Assembly (NCBI GenBank): GCA_038961845.1
Contig: CP152408.1
Coordinates: forward strand, 1,302,001 to 1,366,000
DNA: 64,000 bases
Reading direction: 5' to 3'
Origin: Xylophilus sp. GW821-FHT01B05
GTDB lineage: Bacteria > Pseudomonadota > Gammaproteobacteria > Burkholderiales > Burkholderiaceae_C
Part shown: positions 25,524-34,547 of the stretch, in pieces
Layout of the letters: each line of letters starts with the position of its first letter
Position numbering within the stretch: the stretch's first letter is position 1
Program-made: the position numbers and the translations under genes
The notes under the pieces: generated by a model
Told to the model about the DNA's origin: nothing
Seen by the model: only the letters and a program-made list of their open reading frames with translations
Database searches by the model: none

Positions 25524-26048
25524 TCAAGCCGGTGCCACGGCGTCTGCCGTGGCGGGTGCCTCGGCCAGCGCGCCGATCTCGTCCAGCGCCAGCACGCTGT
25601 CGGTGGCCAGCAGCACGACGAAGCGGCCGCGCACCTTGCCCATGCCCTGGATGAAGTCGCTGCGTATGCGTGCGCCAAAGCTGGGCGCGGGCTCGATGTC
25701 GGCGGGCGCGATGTCCAGCACCTCGCTCACCGAATCGACCACCAGGCCGATCACGTGCTGCTCGCCCTTGTCGGCCAGGTCCTCGGCGCCGGTCTCGACG
25801 ATGACGATGCAGGTGCGCTTGGTCACCGGCGCCGGCTGGCCGCCAAAGCGCACCTGCAGGTCCACCACCGGCACCACGGCGCCGCGCAGGTTGATCACGC
25901 CGCGCACTGCGGGCGGCATCATGGGCACGGTGCTCAGGTCGCTGTACTCGATGATTTCCTTGATGGCGAGGATGCCAATGGCGTACATCTCGCCGCCAAG
26001 CGAGAAGGTCAGGTACTGCCGGGGCTCGGATGCGGGTGCTGCGCTCAT
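25524..26048 (-). CDS. cheW: Chemotaxis coupling protein CheW
   Basis: 174 residues forming the CheW fold, with EMYAIGILAIKEIIEY and RGVINLRGAVVPVVDL as the family signatures. It links receptors to CheA. The ATG at 26048 is preferred because GAAAGA lies before it; an ATG at 26069 would add seven residues. A C-terminal extension of about 15 residues is alanine- and proline-rich. The gap to the mcp gene upstream is 29 bases. Confidence 0.93.
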   Translation of the reverse strand: MSAAPASEPRQYLTFSLGGEMYAIGILAIKEIIEYSDLSTVPMMPPAVRGVINLRGAVVPVVDLQVRFGGQPAPVTKRTCIVIVETGAEDLADKGEQHVIGLVVDSVSEVLDIAPADIEPAPSFGARIRSDFIQGMGKVRGRFVVLLATDSVLALDEIGALAEAPATADAVAPA

Positions 26049-26077
26049 GCTGCGGTCTTTCGCGGACACATGGCCGC

Positions 26078-27736
26078 TCAGAAGCGCACGAACTTGGATT
26101 CATCCGGGCCGTCGGCGCCGGCCAGCGCCAGCCCGCCGACCGCGCCCAGCCCGCCCGGCGGGCGGCGCATGGCAGGCGCCTTGGGCTTGGGCCGCGCGGC
26201 ACGCTGTGCCACGGCGGTGGGCAGGCCGTGGTCCAGCCGGAAGAAGGACATGGCCTGCTGCAGCTGCTCGGCCTGGCCGCTCATTTCTTCCGCCGTGGCG
26301 GCCAGCTCTTCGGAGCTGGAGGCGTTCTGCTGCGTGGTCTGGCTGAGCTGGCTGACGGCGGCATTGATCTGGCCAACGCCGGAGGATTGCTCTTCCGATG
26401 CGGCGGTGATCTCTTGCACCAGGTCGGAGGTCTTGCGGATGTTGGGCACCATCTGGTCGAGCAGGCGGCCGGCGCGCTCGGCCAGCTCGACGCTGGAGCC
26501 GGCGACATCGCCAATCTCTTGCGCCGCGACCTGGCTGCGCTCGGCCAGCTTGCGCACCTCGGCCGCCACCACGGCAAAGCCCTTGCCGTGTTCGCCGGCC
26601 CGTGCGGCCTCGATGGCGGCGTTGAGCGCCAGCAGATTGGTCTGGTAGGCGATGTCGTCGATGATGCCGATCTTCTGCGCGATCTGCTTCATGGCCGCGA
26701 CGGTGGCGCGCACGGCTTCGCCGCCCTCGGTGGCTTCTGCGGCGGCCTTGGTGGCCATGCCGTCGGTGACCTTGGCGTTGTCGGTGTTTTGCGATATCGA
26801 GGCGGTCATCTGCTCCATCGAGGCGCTGGTTTCTTCCACGCCTGCAGCCTGTTCGCTGGAGGCCTGCGACAGCGACTGCGCGGTGGCGCTGACTTCTTCC
26901 GACGCGCCGGCCAGGGATTCGGCGCCGGCATTGACCTCGGCCACCACCTGCGACAGCTTGGTCACCATGTTGCGCATCGCCAGCAGCAGTTGGCCGGTCT
27001 CGTCCTTGGAGCGCACGTCTATCTGCATGGTGAGATCGCCCGCGGCCAGGCGATCGGCCACCTCCACGGCGCGGCTGATGGGGCGGCTCACGCTGCGGCT
27101 GATGAGCCAGCCCAGCGCCACGCCCAGCAGCAGGCCGATGGCGCTGACCGAAAGCAGCAGGTGCCGGTTGCTGAGGTAGATGGCATCGGTTTCGTCGTTG
27201 GCCTGGGAGGCGCGGGCCTCTTTCTGCAGGCTCAGCTCGGTCATCAGGCTGTCGAGCACGTCGCCTTTCTCGCGCACCGATTGCAGGGCGCGCACCAGGG
27301 TCTCGTCATGTTCGGCCAGCCGCTGCTGGGCCGCCAGGGCCATGGTGCGCTGCAGCTCTTGCTGGTAGTCCTCCCAGCCCTTGTCGAAGCTGGCGAACAT
27401 CTCGCGCGCACGCTCGGTCACGAACAGCGGCTTGGCCTTGTCCAGGTTGGCCTTCACGGCGTCGGAGTACTTGCGGATGGACTGCAGCTGCGCATCGCGC
27501 CCAGCCGTGGTGGTGGACAGCAGGAAGTTGCCGCGCGCGCGGCCGATGTAGATCAGGTTGATGTTGGCCTCCTTGATGTAGGAGAGCCCGAGCAGCTCGT
27601 TCTTGTACATGGCCGTGGCCAGGTCATTGATGCGGCCAGAGGCCGACAGGCCGAACATGCCGACCACCACGCTGATGGCCGCGACCAGCACGAAGCCGGC
27701 GATCAGCCGCACACCTATCTTGAAGTTCGAGAACAT
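26078..27736 (-). CDS. Methyl-accepting chemotaxis protein, four-helix-bundle sensor
   Basis: 552 residues: membrane helix (about 8-28), a periplasmic four-helix-bundle ligand domain, second helix (about 188-208), HAMP, and a long cytoplasmic coiled coil with the conserved tip IIDDIAYQTNLLALNAAIEA. Glutamine/glutamate pairs for methylation flank the tip. A proline- and alanine-rich tail ends in DESKFVRF, not in a CheR-binding pentapeptide. The ATG at 27736 begins MFSNFKIGVRLIAGF, a typical MCP start. The ligand is unknown. It directly follows cheA. Confidence 0.93.
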   Translation of the reverse strand: MFSNFKIGVRLIAGFVLVAAISVVVGMFGLSASGRINDLATAMYKNELLGLSYIKEANINLIYIGRARGNFLLSTTTAGRDAQLQSIRKYSDAVKANLDKAKPLFVTERAREMFASFDKGWEDYQQELQRTMALAAQQRLAEHDETLVRALQSVREKGDVLDSLMTELSLQKEARASQANDETDAIYLSNRHLLLSVSAIGLLLGVALGWLISRSVSRPISRAVEVADRLAAGDLTMQIDVRSKDETGQLLLAMRNMVTKLSQVVAEVNAGAESLAGASEEVSATAQSLSQASSEQAAGVEETSASMEQMTASISQNTDNAKVTDGMATKAAAEATEGGEAVRATVAAMKQIAQKIGIIDDIAYQTNLLALNAAIEAARAGEHGKGFAVVAAEVRKLAERSQVAAQEIGDVAGSSVELAERAGRLLDQMVPNIRKTSDLVQEITAASEEQSSGVGQINAAVSQLSQTTQQNASSSEELAATAEEMSGQAEQLQQAMSFFRLDHGLPTAVAQRAARPKPKAPAMRRPPGGLGAVGGLALAGADGPDESKFVRF

Positions 27737-27756
27737 GGTTTTCCTTTGAGATCCAG

Positions 27757-29853
27757 TCAGACGAGAAGCGGGGCACCCTGCGCCAGCGGCGGCGGGCTGC
27801 CTTCGCGGCCGTCCACCAGGGCGGGGATGTCGAGGATCAGCGCCACGTCGCCATTGCCGCGGATGCTCGATCCGCTGATGCCGCGCGCCTGGCCGAACAG
27901 GCGCGACAGCGGCTTGATGACGGTCTGTGATTCGCCAAACAAGGTGTCCACCACCAGGCCGACCTGCTGGCCGGCGTGGCGCACGATGACGATGTTCTGC
28001 CGCGCCGGCGGCGCCCCGCCAATGTCGAACAGCGCGCGCAGCCGGATGAAGGGCAGCACCTTGCCGCGCAGGTCGAGGTAGTCGCGGCTGCCGTCGTCGC
28101 GGAACTCTATGCATTCGTCCACCATGTCCAGCGGCACCACGAACACCGAGCGGCCCACGCCCACCTGGAAGCCGTTGATCAGCGCCAGCGTGAGCGGCAG
28201 CCGCACCGTGACGGTGGTGCCGCGGCCGGGCGTGCTGGCAATGGCGATGCTGCCGCGCAGCGCCGCGATGTTGCGCTTGACCACGTCCATGCCAACGCCG
28301 CGCCCGGACAGGTTGGTGACCTGCTCGGCGGTGGAGAAGCCGGGCTCGAACACCAGCGCGTAGGTTTCGCTGTCGCTGAGCTGGCGGCCAGGCTCGATCA
28401 GGCCGCGCTCCAGCGCCTTGGCCAGGATGCGCTCGCGGTCCAGGCCGCCGCCGTCGTCGCGGACCTCGATCACGATGTGGCCGGACGCGTGGTACGCATT
28501 GAGCGTGACCGTGCCCTGCGCCGGCTTGTCGCGCGCCAGGCGCAGCGCGGCGGGCTCGATGCCGTGGTCCATGGCGTTGCGCACCAGGTGCGTCAGCGGG
28601 TCGCCGATCTTCTCGATCACGGTTTTGTCGAGTTCGGTGTCTTCGCCGTTCAGCACCAGGGAGATGTCCTTGCCCAGTTCGCGCGCCACGTCGTGCACCA
28701 TGCGCCTGAAGCGCGCAAAGCTGGTGCCGATCTTCACCATGCGCAATTGCAGCGCGCTGTCGCGCACCTCGTCGACCAGGGCGGTGAGCGTGGCCTGGCA
28801 TTCCTGCAGCGCCACGTTGCGCAGGCTGCGCGCCACCAGGCCGGCGCTGGCCGATGCGGTGACCAGCTCGCCCACCAGGTTGATCAGGCGGTCGAGCTTG
28901 TCGGCGTCGACGCGGATCGATGCGCTTTCGGGGGCCTTGGCTTCTGGTGCGCGCTGCGGCGGCGCGGCAACGGCGGGCGCGGCGGTGGTGGCCATGGCGT
29001 TGGCAAGCGCCGCGGCTGGCAGGCTGCCGCAGCGCACCAGCAGTTCGGCCAGCAGGGCGGGCGGTTCGCCCAGCGCGGCGATCAGCGCCAGGTAGTCGGC
29101 CACCGGACTGCGCGGCGGCAGGATGCGCACGCCGCAGTCGTCGCGCACGAACTCGAATGCGCCCTCAATCGTGGCCAGCTCGGCCTCGCTGGCCAGGCCC
29201 AGCTCCAGGCCCAGGTAGCAGCGCTCCGCGTCCAGTGCCTGCAGCGGCGGCACGCTGCCGGGCAGCAGCGCCACGCCGGTGATGCGGCCGATGCGGCCCA
29301 GGTAGCGCAGGAAGGAGATCGGGTCCATGCCGTTGCGCAGCACCTCGGCGCCAAAGCGCAGCGACAGGTGCCAGTGGTCGGCGCCGCCTTCGCCGCCGTC
29401 ACCGGCCACGGGCGCCACTGCGGTACTGGCGGCGCTGGCGCTGACGGCAGGCGCCGGGGCCGGCGCCGCGCCAAGGTGCTGCTGCAGCTGTGCCAGCAGT
29501 GGCACGGCGCGGTCGGCGGTGCCGGGGTCTGGGGTGCCGCTGGCCAGTGCTTCCACCTGCATGCCGATGTGGTCGGAGCAGCCCAGCAGCAGCGCCACCA
29601 GCGGTTCGTCCAGCGCCAGGGCGCCGTCGCGCACGCGGTCCAGCACGCTCTCCAGCACGTGGGTGAAGGCCACGATGTCGTCCAGCGCAAACAGCCCGGC
29701 CGAGCCCTTGATGGTGTGGGCGGCGCGGAAGATGGCGTTGACCGCGTGCTGCGAGTCGTGCGCGGGCAGCACGCCCAGCAGCGCGTGCTCCATGTCCTGC
29801 AGCAGCTCGCGGCTTTCGGCGATGAAGGTGGGCAGTGCCTCGTCGAGGTTCAT
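27757..29853 (-). CDS. cheA: Chemotaxis histidine kinase CheA
   Basis: 698 residues: HPt domain with phosphorylated His46 (AAHTIKGSAG), an alanine-rich linker (about 135-165), a middle domain starting WHLSLRFGAEVLRNG, then dimerisation helices, an ATP-binding kinase domain (HLVRNAMDHGIEP; DDGGGLDRE; GRGVGMDVVK) and a CheW-like regulatory domain. It autophosphorylates in response to receptors and passes phosphate to CheY, CheB and perhaps the REC-EAL protein. The ATG overlaps the STAS gene stop by four bases. Confidence 0.95.
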   Translation of the reverse strand: MNLDEALPTFIAESRELLQDMEHALLGVLPAHDSQHAVNAIFRAAHTIKGSAGLFALDDIVAFTHVLESVLDRVRDGALALDEPLVALLLGCSDHIGMQVEALASGTPDPGTADRAVPLLAQLQQHLGAAPAPAPAVSASAASTAVAPVAGDGGEGGADHWHLSLRFGAEVLRNGMDPISFLRYLGRIGRITGVALLPGSVPPLQALDAERCYLGLELGLASEAELATIEGAFEFVRDDCGVRILPPRSPVADYLALIAALGEPPALLAELLVRCGSLPAAALANAMATTAAPAVAAPPQRAPEAKAPESASIRVDADKLDRLINLVGELVTASASAGLVARSLRNVALQECQATLTALVDEVRDSALQLRMVKIGTSFARFRRMVHDVARELGKDISLVLNGEDTELDKTVIEKIGDPLTHLVRNAMDHGIEPAALRLARDKPAQGTVTLNAYHASGHIVIEVRDDGGGLDRERILAKALERGLIEPGRQLSDSETYALVFEPGFSTAEQVTNLSGRGVGMDVVKRNIAALRGSIAIASTPGRGTTVTVRLPLTLALINGFQVGVGRSVFVVPLDMVDECIEFRDDGSRDYLDLRGKVLPFIRLRALFDIGGAPPARQNIVIVRHAGQQVGLVVDTLFGESQTVIKPLSRLFGQARGISGSSIRGNGDVALILDIPALVDGREGSPPPLAQGAPLLV

Positions 29854-30155
29854 GCGCGGCCCGCCGTCAGTGCCTCGTCCAGGCCGAACAGCGCCAGCGT
29901 GTTGCGCACGGCGGGGCTGGGCCGGGCCAGGCGCAGCGGCTGGCCCTGGCCGGCGGCGGTGGCGCAGGCCGCCAGCAGCAGTTGCAGGCCGGCGCTGTCG
30001 AACTCGGTCACGCCAGACAGGTCTATGGTCAGCGGCTGGTCGCCCTGCAGCGCCTCCATCAACTGCTCGCGCAGCTCGGCGGCGCGGTAGATCGTCATGT
30101 CGCCTTCGATCCGCAGCATGGCGTCGATAGCGTCGGAGGGGGACGCCGGCATCAT
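29850..30155 (-). CDS. STAS domain protein (anti-sigma factor antagonist-like)
   Basis: 101 residues, a single STAS domain. The site DSAGLQLL carries Ser54 at the position phosphorylated in SpoIIAA-type antagonists. In such systems a serine kinase controls the STAS protein; no kinase of that type is in the operon, so its partner is unknown. It overlaps cheY upstream and cheA downstream by four bases each, meaning it is made in step with them. STAS genes do occur in some alternative chemosensory clusters. Role inferred from location only. Confidence 0.85.
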   Translation of the reverse strand: MMPASPSDAIDAMLRIEGDMTIYRAAELREQLMEALQGDQPLTIDLSGVTEFDSAGLQLLLAACATAAGQGQPLRLARPSPAVRNTLALFGLDEALTAGRA

Positions 30156-30520
30156 GGCAGCACCAGCTTTTCGACGGCGGCCAGCAACTGCGCAGGCTGG
30201 AAGGGCTTGACCACCCAGGCCTTGGCGCCGGCGGCCTGGCCTTCGCGCTTCTTGGCCTCCTGGTTCTCGGTGGTCAGCATGATGACCGGCGTGAAGCGGT
30301 ACAGCGGCAACTGCTTGACCTGCTTGACGAAGCTGATGCCGTCCATGTGCGGCATGTTCACGTCGCTGATGATCAGGTGCACTTTCTGGCCGGTGAGCCG
30401 GGCCAGCGCCTGCTGGCCGTCCGTGCCTTCGATGACCTCGTAGCCCGCGCCGCGCAGCGCAATGCCGACGGCCTGCCGCATGGAGGCGGAGTCATCGACG
30501 ACCAGTATGGTTTTTGCCAT
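30152..30520 (-). CDS. cheY: CheY-like single-domain response regulator
   Basis: 122 residues, receiver domain only: acidic pair Asp9/Asp10, phospho-acceptor Asp53 in IISDVNMPHMDG, Thr in MLTTE and Lys in WVVKPF. The sequence lies closer to the CheY1-type regulators of cheA-linked clusters than to the motor-binding CheY of E. coli, but this is a judgement by eye. Target may be the flagellar motor or another output. No flagellar gene is in the window. Confidence 0.9.
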   Translation of the reverse strand: MAKTILVVDDSASMRQAVGIALRGAGYEVIEGTDGQQALARLTGQKVHLIISDVNMPHMDGISFVKQVKQLPLYRFTPVIMLTTENQEAKKREGQAAGAKAWVVKPFQPAQLLAAVEKLVLP

Positions 30521-30532
30521 GGAAAGGGGTCC

Positions 30533-31684
30533 TCAGAAAAAAGTGATTTCTTCGTGCCGGGCCGGGGTGCTGGCTGCGGCGCCGTGGTGCACCTGGCGCT
30601 CGTCGGCCATGGCGTAGGTGCTTTCCAGCTCCTGCAGCAGCGCGGCGGCATGGATGGGCTGCAGCACGCCGGCGCGCTCGCAGGCCTGGCAGTGCTCTTC
30701 GATCACCTGCGGCAGGCGCTCGATGTTGGCGCGCACGTGGCCCATGATCTGGCCCACGCGGTCCTGGAACTGCAGTTGCACCAGCGCCTCGTGCACTTCG
30801 TCGCGTATGCCCTGGCTGCCCAGGCGCAGGGTCTCGGCCGAGTCGGCCAGCGCGCCGGAGAAGTCGCGGTAGCCGGCCAGCACCGACTGGATCTTCAGCT
30901 CGGACGCCTGCAGCACCTGGGTCTCTGCGCGGTTGGCGTCTTCTGCGGCGTCGCGGGTGCCGGCGATGGCGGCGCTGATGGCCTCGATCTTTTGCGCGAT
31001 CTGGGCCCCAGCCTCGCCCGAGACCTTGGACAGCAGCCGCACCTCTTGCGCCACGGTGGCAAAGCCACGGCCGCGCTCGCCGGCATGCGCGGCCTCTATG
31101 GTGGCGTTGATGGCCAGCAGGTTGGTCTGCTGGGCAATGCGCGAAACTGACTCGGCCATCTGCCCGAGTTCAGTGACGAAGCCCTGCAGTTCCTGCACCC
31201 GGGCCAGCAGCGCGGCCTTGCTGCGCATGGCTTCGCGCAGGGATTCGACGACGGTCTCGAGCTCCTGCTGGCTCTCGGCATGCACCGCGCCGGCGCCGGC
31301 GGTGGCGTCGCTGCCGGCGGACTGGCGCAGCGTGTCTTCCAGGCGCTGCACGATGCCGCCAAAGCGCAGCGCCAGGTTGGAGATAGCGCTGTCCATCTGG
31401 CCGCGCGAGGCCTCGATCTGGCCGGACCAGACCGGTGCCAGCGCGGCGCCAAAGCCGCGCTGGCTGTGCAGGTAGCGCTGCAGTTGTTCTTGCCGCTGCC
31501 GCCGGCCGCGCCAGGCGTGGTGAGCGGCGGCGGCGCCCAGCGCGGCCAGCACGGCTGTGGCCAGCCAGCCGGCGGTCTGCCAGGGCGCGGGCGCGACGCG
31601 GGCCAGTGCGGCCACCGCCAATGCACCCAAAGCCGCGAGGGCGGGGGCGTGGATGGAGTGCCGAATTTCAGGGGGAATAGCCAT
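30533..31684 (-). CDS. MCP-like signalling protein without a periplasmic ligand domain
   Basis: 383 residues. Two membrane helices near the N-terminus (about 12-30 and 38-56) are separated by a few residues only, so there is almost no periplasmic sensor. The rest is cytoplasmic helix with a receptor tip [20 protein letters not shown] and [14 protein letters not shown]. The C-terminal part ([17 protein letters not shown]) resembles proteins that contact CheZ-like or other partners and is unlike normal MCP ends. It is the first gene of the operon. The ATG at 31684 has no strong ribosome site. It probably senses a cytoplasmic or membrane state. Confidence 0.8.
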   Translation of the reverse strand: MAIPPEIRHSIHAPALAALGALAVAALARVAPAPWQTAGWLATAVLAALGAAAAHHAWRGRRQRQEQLQRYLHSQRGFGAALAPVWSGQIEASRGQMDSAISNLALRFGGIVQRLEDTLRQSAGSDATAGAGAVHAESQQELETVVESLREAMRSKAALLARVQELQGFVTELGQMAESVSRIAQQTNLLAINATIEAAHAGERGRGFATVAQEVRLLSKVSGEAGAQIAQKIEAISAAIAGTRDAAEDANRAETQVLQASELKIQSVLAGYRDFSGALADSAETLRLGSQGIRDEVHEALVQLQFQDRVGQIMGHVRANIERLPQVIEEHCQACERAGVLQPIHAAALLQELESTYAMADERQVHHGAAASTPARHEEITFF

Positions 31685-31854
31685 GTCGTAATTTCGACTG
31701 TTGCAGTGCAGCAATGAAGGGACCATTCCGGCCAAAACAGGACCCACGCGGCCAATGTCCGCCGGGCCGGCGCATCAACAGCACCCTGGGAGGGGGCTTC
31801 GGAAAGAATGCACGCGGTCCAGCCGCCATGGGGACACCGTCATCTTGGGAGCGC

Positions 31855-32973
31855 ATGCATCGAATTCATCTTTCACACAGGGCGGGCGAGGATCGGCAGC
31901 CGGGGCCTGCGCCCGGTGCAGGGGCGGGCGCAGCGGGCGCCCAGCTTTCGCAGCACGTGGCCGACTTGCCAGCGGTGCTGGCGCGCGCGCTGGTCGCCGG
32001 CATGCGCCTGCGCGGGCAGGACCCGGAGCCGCTGTGCCGCGGCCTGGGCTTTGGCCTGGACGACCTGGACCTGGTGGAGTTCCGCATCTCTTACGCGCAA
32101 TCGGTGCGCATGGCGCGGCGCGCGCTGGCGCGGCTCAACGAGCCCGGCCTGGGGCTGCAGCTGGGCAGTGGCTTGAACGTGGTGTCCTGGGGGCTGGCCG
32201 CGCTGGGCATGATGGCCTGCGACACGCTGCACGAGATGCTGGAATTCGCGGTCGATGCGCAGCATGCGATGGGCAGCCTGCTGGAGCTGCGCACCGAGCG
32301 CTCGGCGCGCTGGTTCTCGATGCTGGCCCATGTCCGCCCGGGTGACCCGGACGTCACGCCCTTCCTGGTCGACACCGCCTTTGCCGCGATGCTGCGCGCC
32401 TGCCGCGTGCTGGTGCAGCCAGAGATCAATCCCCTGTCGGTGGACCTGGCGATAGAGAAGCCGGCGCACTACGCGCAGTACGAGGAAGTGTTCCGCTGCC
32501 CGGTGCAGTTTGGCCAGCCGGCCAACCGCATGGCCTTTGCGCTGCATGCAGTGCCCGTGCCCACCGCAGATCGCCGCACGCGGGCCGCGGTGCAGGCCCT
32601 GATGGCGCAGGAAGAAATTCACAGCGGCGCCTACACGCTGGACCTGACCGCCTCGGTGGTGCGGGCGATCCGCCACAACCTGGCGCGCCCGCCGGGCCTG
32701 AAGGCCATTGCCGCCGAGCTGCATTTGAGCGAGCGCACGCTGCGCCGGCGCCTTGCCGAGGCCGGGCACAGCTATGCCGGGCTATTGGCCGAAGAGCGCC
32801 GGCAGCGCGCGCTGTCGCGGTTGGCCCGGCCACGCCATTCTTTGGCAGAGATCGCCGCCGAGGTGGGGTTCTCTGACCCGCGCAGCCTGCGCCGCGCCGT
32901 GCAGCGCTGGACCGGCGGCACGCCCGGCGCCTGGCGCGCCAAGGCGGGTTCGGGCTGGAATCTTTCGCTATGA
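31855..32973 (+). CDS. AraC family transcriptional regulator with arabinose-binding-type N-domain
   Basis: 372 residues. The N-terminal two thirds match the Arabinose_bd (GliR/OruR-like) ligand domain, and the C-terminal 100 residues form an AraC double helix-turn-helix (LKAIAAELHLSERTLRRRLAEAG and LAEIAAEVGFSDPRSLRRAVQRW). The ATG at 31855 is preferred because TGGGAGCGC precedes it; upstream in-frame ATGs lie in non-conserved sequence. It is divergent from the chemosensory operon across 170 bases, so it may control it, or it may control the pca genes downstream. Ligand unknown. Confidence 0.85.
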   Translation: MHRIHLSHRAGEDRQPGPAPGAGAGAAGAQLSQHVADLPAVLARALVAGMRLRGQDPEPLCRGLGFGLDDLDLVEFRISYAQSVRMARRALARLNEPGLGLQLGSGLNVVSWGLAALGMMACDTLHEMLEFAVDAQHAMGSLLELRTERSARWFSMLAHVRPGDPDVTPFLVDTAFAAMLRACRVLVQPEINPLSVDLAIEKPAHYAQYEEVFRCPVQFGQPANRMAFALHAVPVPTADRRTRAAVQALMAQEEIHSGAYTLDLTASVVRAIRHNLARPPGLKAIAAELHLSERTLRRRLAEAGHSYAGLLAEERRQRALSRLARPRHSLAEIAAEVGFSDPRSLRRAVQRWTGGTPGAWRAKAGSGWNLSL

Positions 32974-33072
32974 AATAAATAGCTGGATGCCCGGGTGCTT
33001 CCTGAATTTCAGCATGTTTTATACCTGAAATGCAGGTTCTGCCTGGGCATGCCGCTATCTATTTTGAAATTC
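32968..33072. repeat. Nested palindrome of about 105 bp between convergent genes
   Basis: Central arms 33001-33012 and 33025-33036 match at 11 of 12 positions around a 12-base loop. Outside them ATGCCCGGG (left) faces CCTGGGCAT (right), and further out AATAAATAGCT faces GCTATCTATTTT. The whole gap between the AraC gene and pcaG is therefore one imperfect cruciform. Each outer arm resembles the 5' half of repeat family A, as if two copies were joined head to head. It may terminate transcription from both sides. Confidence 0.65.
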
Positions 33073-33084
33073 CACGGCGCCGCC

Positions 33085-33714
33085 TCAGACGTCGAAGAAC
33101 ACCGTTTCCTGCGGGCCCTGCATGTGGATGTCGAAGCGGTAGACCACGCGCCCGCCGGCTTCGCTGCGCTGCGCCACCAGCGTGTCGCGGCGCTCGGCCG
33201 GCACTGACTGCAGCACCGCATCGGCGGCATTGGCCTGCGCCTCGTCGCTGAAGTAGACGCGCGTGAAGGCGTGCAGCAGCATGCCGCGCATCAGCACGAT
33301 CACGTGGATGTGCGGTGCCTGGCCTGCGGCTTCAGCGCCGGGCTTGACGGTGTCGAACTGGAAGCGCGCTTGCGCGTCAGTGCCGGTGCCGGTGCGGCCA
33401 AAGCCGCGGAAGCCGCTTTGCACGGCGGCGGCGCGTGGCGCGGCGCTGGCTTGCACGTAGTGGCCGCTGGCGTCGGCCTGGTGGATCTCGATCATGGCGT
33501 CGGTCACCGGGTTGTTGTCGCCGTCGTAGACCACGCCTTCCAGGCGGATGTGCTCGCCCTGGGCATTGGGGTAGGCCAGCACCGCGTCGAAAGGCTGGTC
33601 GAAGTCGTAGCGGTACTGCTCCGCCGTCAGGCCGTAGGCAAAGTACGGGCCCACGGTTTGCGAGGGCGTCTGGCCGAAGCTGTTGCGCTGGGCGCTCATC
33701 AGGTCATTGCTCAT
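33085..33714 (-). CDS. pcaG: Protocatechuate 3,4-dioxygenase alpha subunit
   Basis: 209 residues. PcaG is the non-iron-ligating subunit of the intradiol dioxygenase that opens protocatechuate to 3-carboxy-cis,cis-muconate. The intradiol fold is visible in QTVGPYFAYGL, RLEGVVYDGDNNPVTDAMIEIHQA and APHIHVIVLMRGML. The ATG at 33714 gives MSNDLMSAQRNSFGQTPSQT, a normal start. It follows pcaH after 11 bases, in the standard pcaHG order. The genes converting carboxymuconate onward (pcaB, pcaC, pcaD) are not in this window. Confidence 0.93.
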   Translation of the reverse strand: MSNDLMSAQRNSFGQTPSQTVGPYFAYGLTAEQYRYDFDQPFDAVLAYPNAQGEHIRLEGVVYDGDNNPVTDAMIEIHQADASGHYVQASAAPRAAAVQSGFRGFGRTGTGTDAQARFQFDTVKPGAEAAGQAPHIHVIVLMRGMLLHAFTRVYFSDEAQANAADAVLQSVPAERRDTLVAQRSEAGGRVVYRFDIHMQGPQETVFFDV

Positions 33715-33725
33715 GGCGGGGCTCT

Positions 33726-34454
33726 TTATTTCTTGGTTTCGAAGGGCGTCTCGTCGGCGCCGCGCAGCACGATGTCGAACTGGTAGCCCAGCGCATAGCC
33801 TTCTTCGGTCAGGTCCAGCGTGAAGTCGGCCACCAGGCGCGCGCGCGCCTTCTCGGGCGTGCCCTGGAAGATCGGGTCGTACTGCAGCAGCGGGTCGCCG
33901 GGGAAGTACATCTGCGTCACCAGGCGGCTGGCAAAGTGCTGGCCAAACAGCGACAGGTGGATGTGCTGCGGGCGCCAGGCGTTGGGGTGGTTGCCCCAGG
34001 GGTAAGCGCCGGGCTTGATGGTGAGGAAGCGGTAGCGGCCCTCGTCGTCCGTCAGGCAGCGGCCGGCACCGAGAAAGTTCGGGTCCAGCGGCGCGTCGTG
34101 CTGGTCGATCTTGTGCACATAGCGGCCGCAGGCGTTGGCCTGCCACAGCTCGACCAGGGTGTTGCGCACCGGGCGGCCGCGCTCGTCCACCACGCGGCCG
34201 GCCAGCACCATGCGCTCGCCGATCGGCTCGCCGTTCTTGCGTGCGTTGCGGGTCAGGTCATGGTCCAGCGCGCTGATGCTGTCGTGGCCGTAGACCGGCT
34301 GGTTCAGCTCGCCCAGGGCGGCCTTGAGCGGGATCAGCGGCTTGGTCGGGCCGCGCTTGCCGGTCGATTTGTAGCCGGGGTAGAGGTAAGGGGAATGGCT
34401 GCTCCAGTCACGCGGCGTGATGAGCGTGCTGGGGGTCTGGGTCTTGGTCAGCAT
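33726..34454 (-). CDS. pcaH: Protocatechuate 3,4-dioxygenase beta subunit
   Basis: 242 residues, the catalytic subunit that binds non-heme Fe3+. The ligand set is visible: Tyr in GRYVHKID, Tyr in GAYPWGNH and two His in RPQHIHLSLFG. The ATG at 34454 is chosen because AGGAGACCCC directly precedes it; an upstream ATG would add 25 residues of non-conserved sequence. It is divergent from pcaQ, with a 93-base gap that holds candidate operator sequences. Confidence 0.95.
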   Translation of the reverse strand: MLTKTQTPSTLITPRDWSSHSPYLYPGYKSTGKRGPTKPLIPLKAALGELNQPVYGHDSISALDHDLTRNARKNGEPIGERMVLAGRVVDERGRPVRNTLVELWQANACGRYVHKIDQHDAPLDPNFLGAGRCLTDDEGRYRFLTIKPGAYPWGNHPNAWRPQHIHLSLFGQHFASRLVTQMYFPGDPLLQYDPIFQGTPEKARARLVADFTLDLTEEGYALGYQFDIVLRGADETPFETKK

Positions 34455-34499
34455 GGGGTCTCCTGTGGGGCAAACACGGTGCGGATTCTCGGCTGGCGC

Positions 34500-34538
34500 T
34501 TGCATGATGTAAATTGAAGATTCAAGCAATTTGCATGA
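34500..34538. promoter_or_regulatory. Candidate PcaQ operator in the pcaH-pcaQ gap
   Basis: Two direct repeats TTGCATGA (34500-34507 and 34531-34538) are 31 bases apart. Between them TTGAAGATTCAA (34514-34525) is an inverted repeat with five-base arms. LysR regulators bind such A/T-rich interrupted palindromes next to the divergent promoter they control. The published PcaQ motif of alphaproteobacteria was not recognised here. Confidence 0.5.
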
Positions 34539-34547
34539 CTGCTGGTT

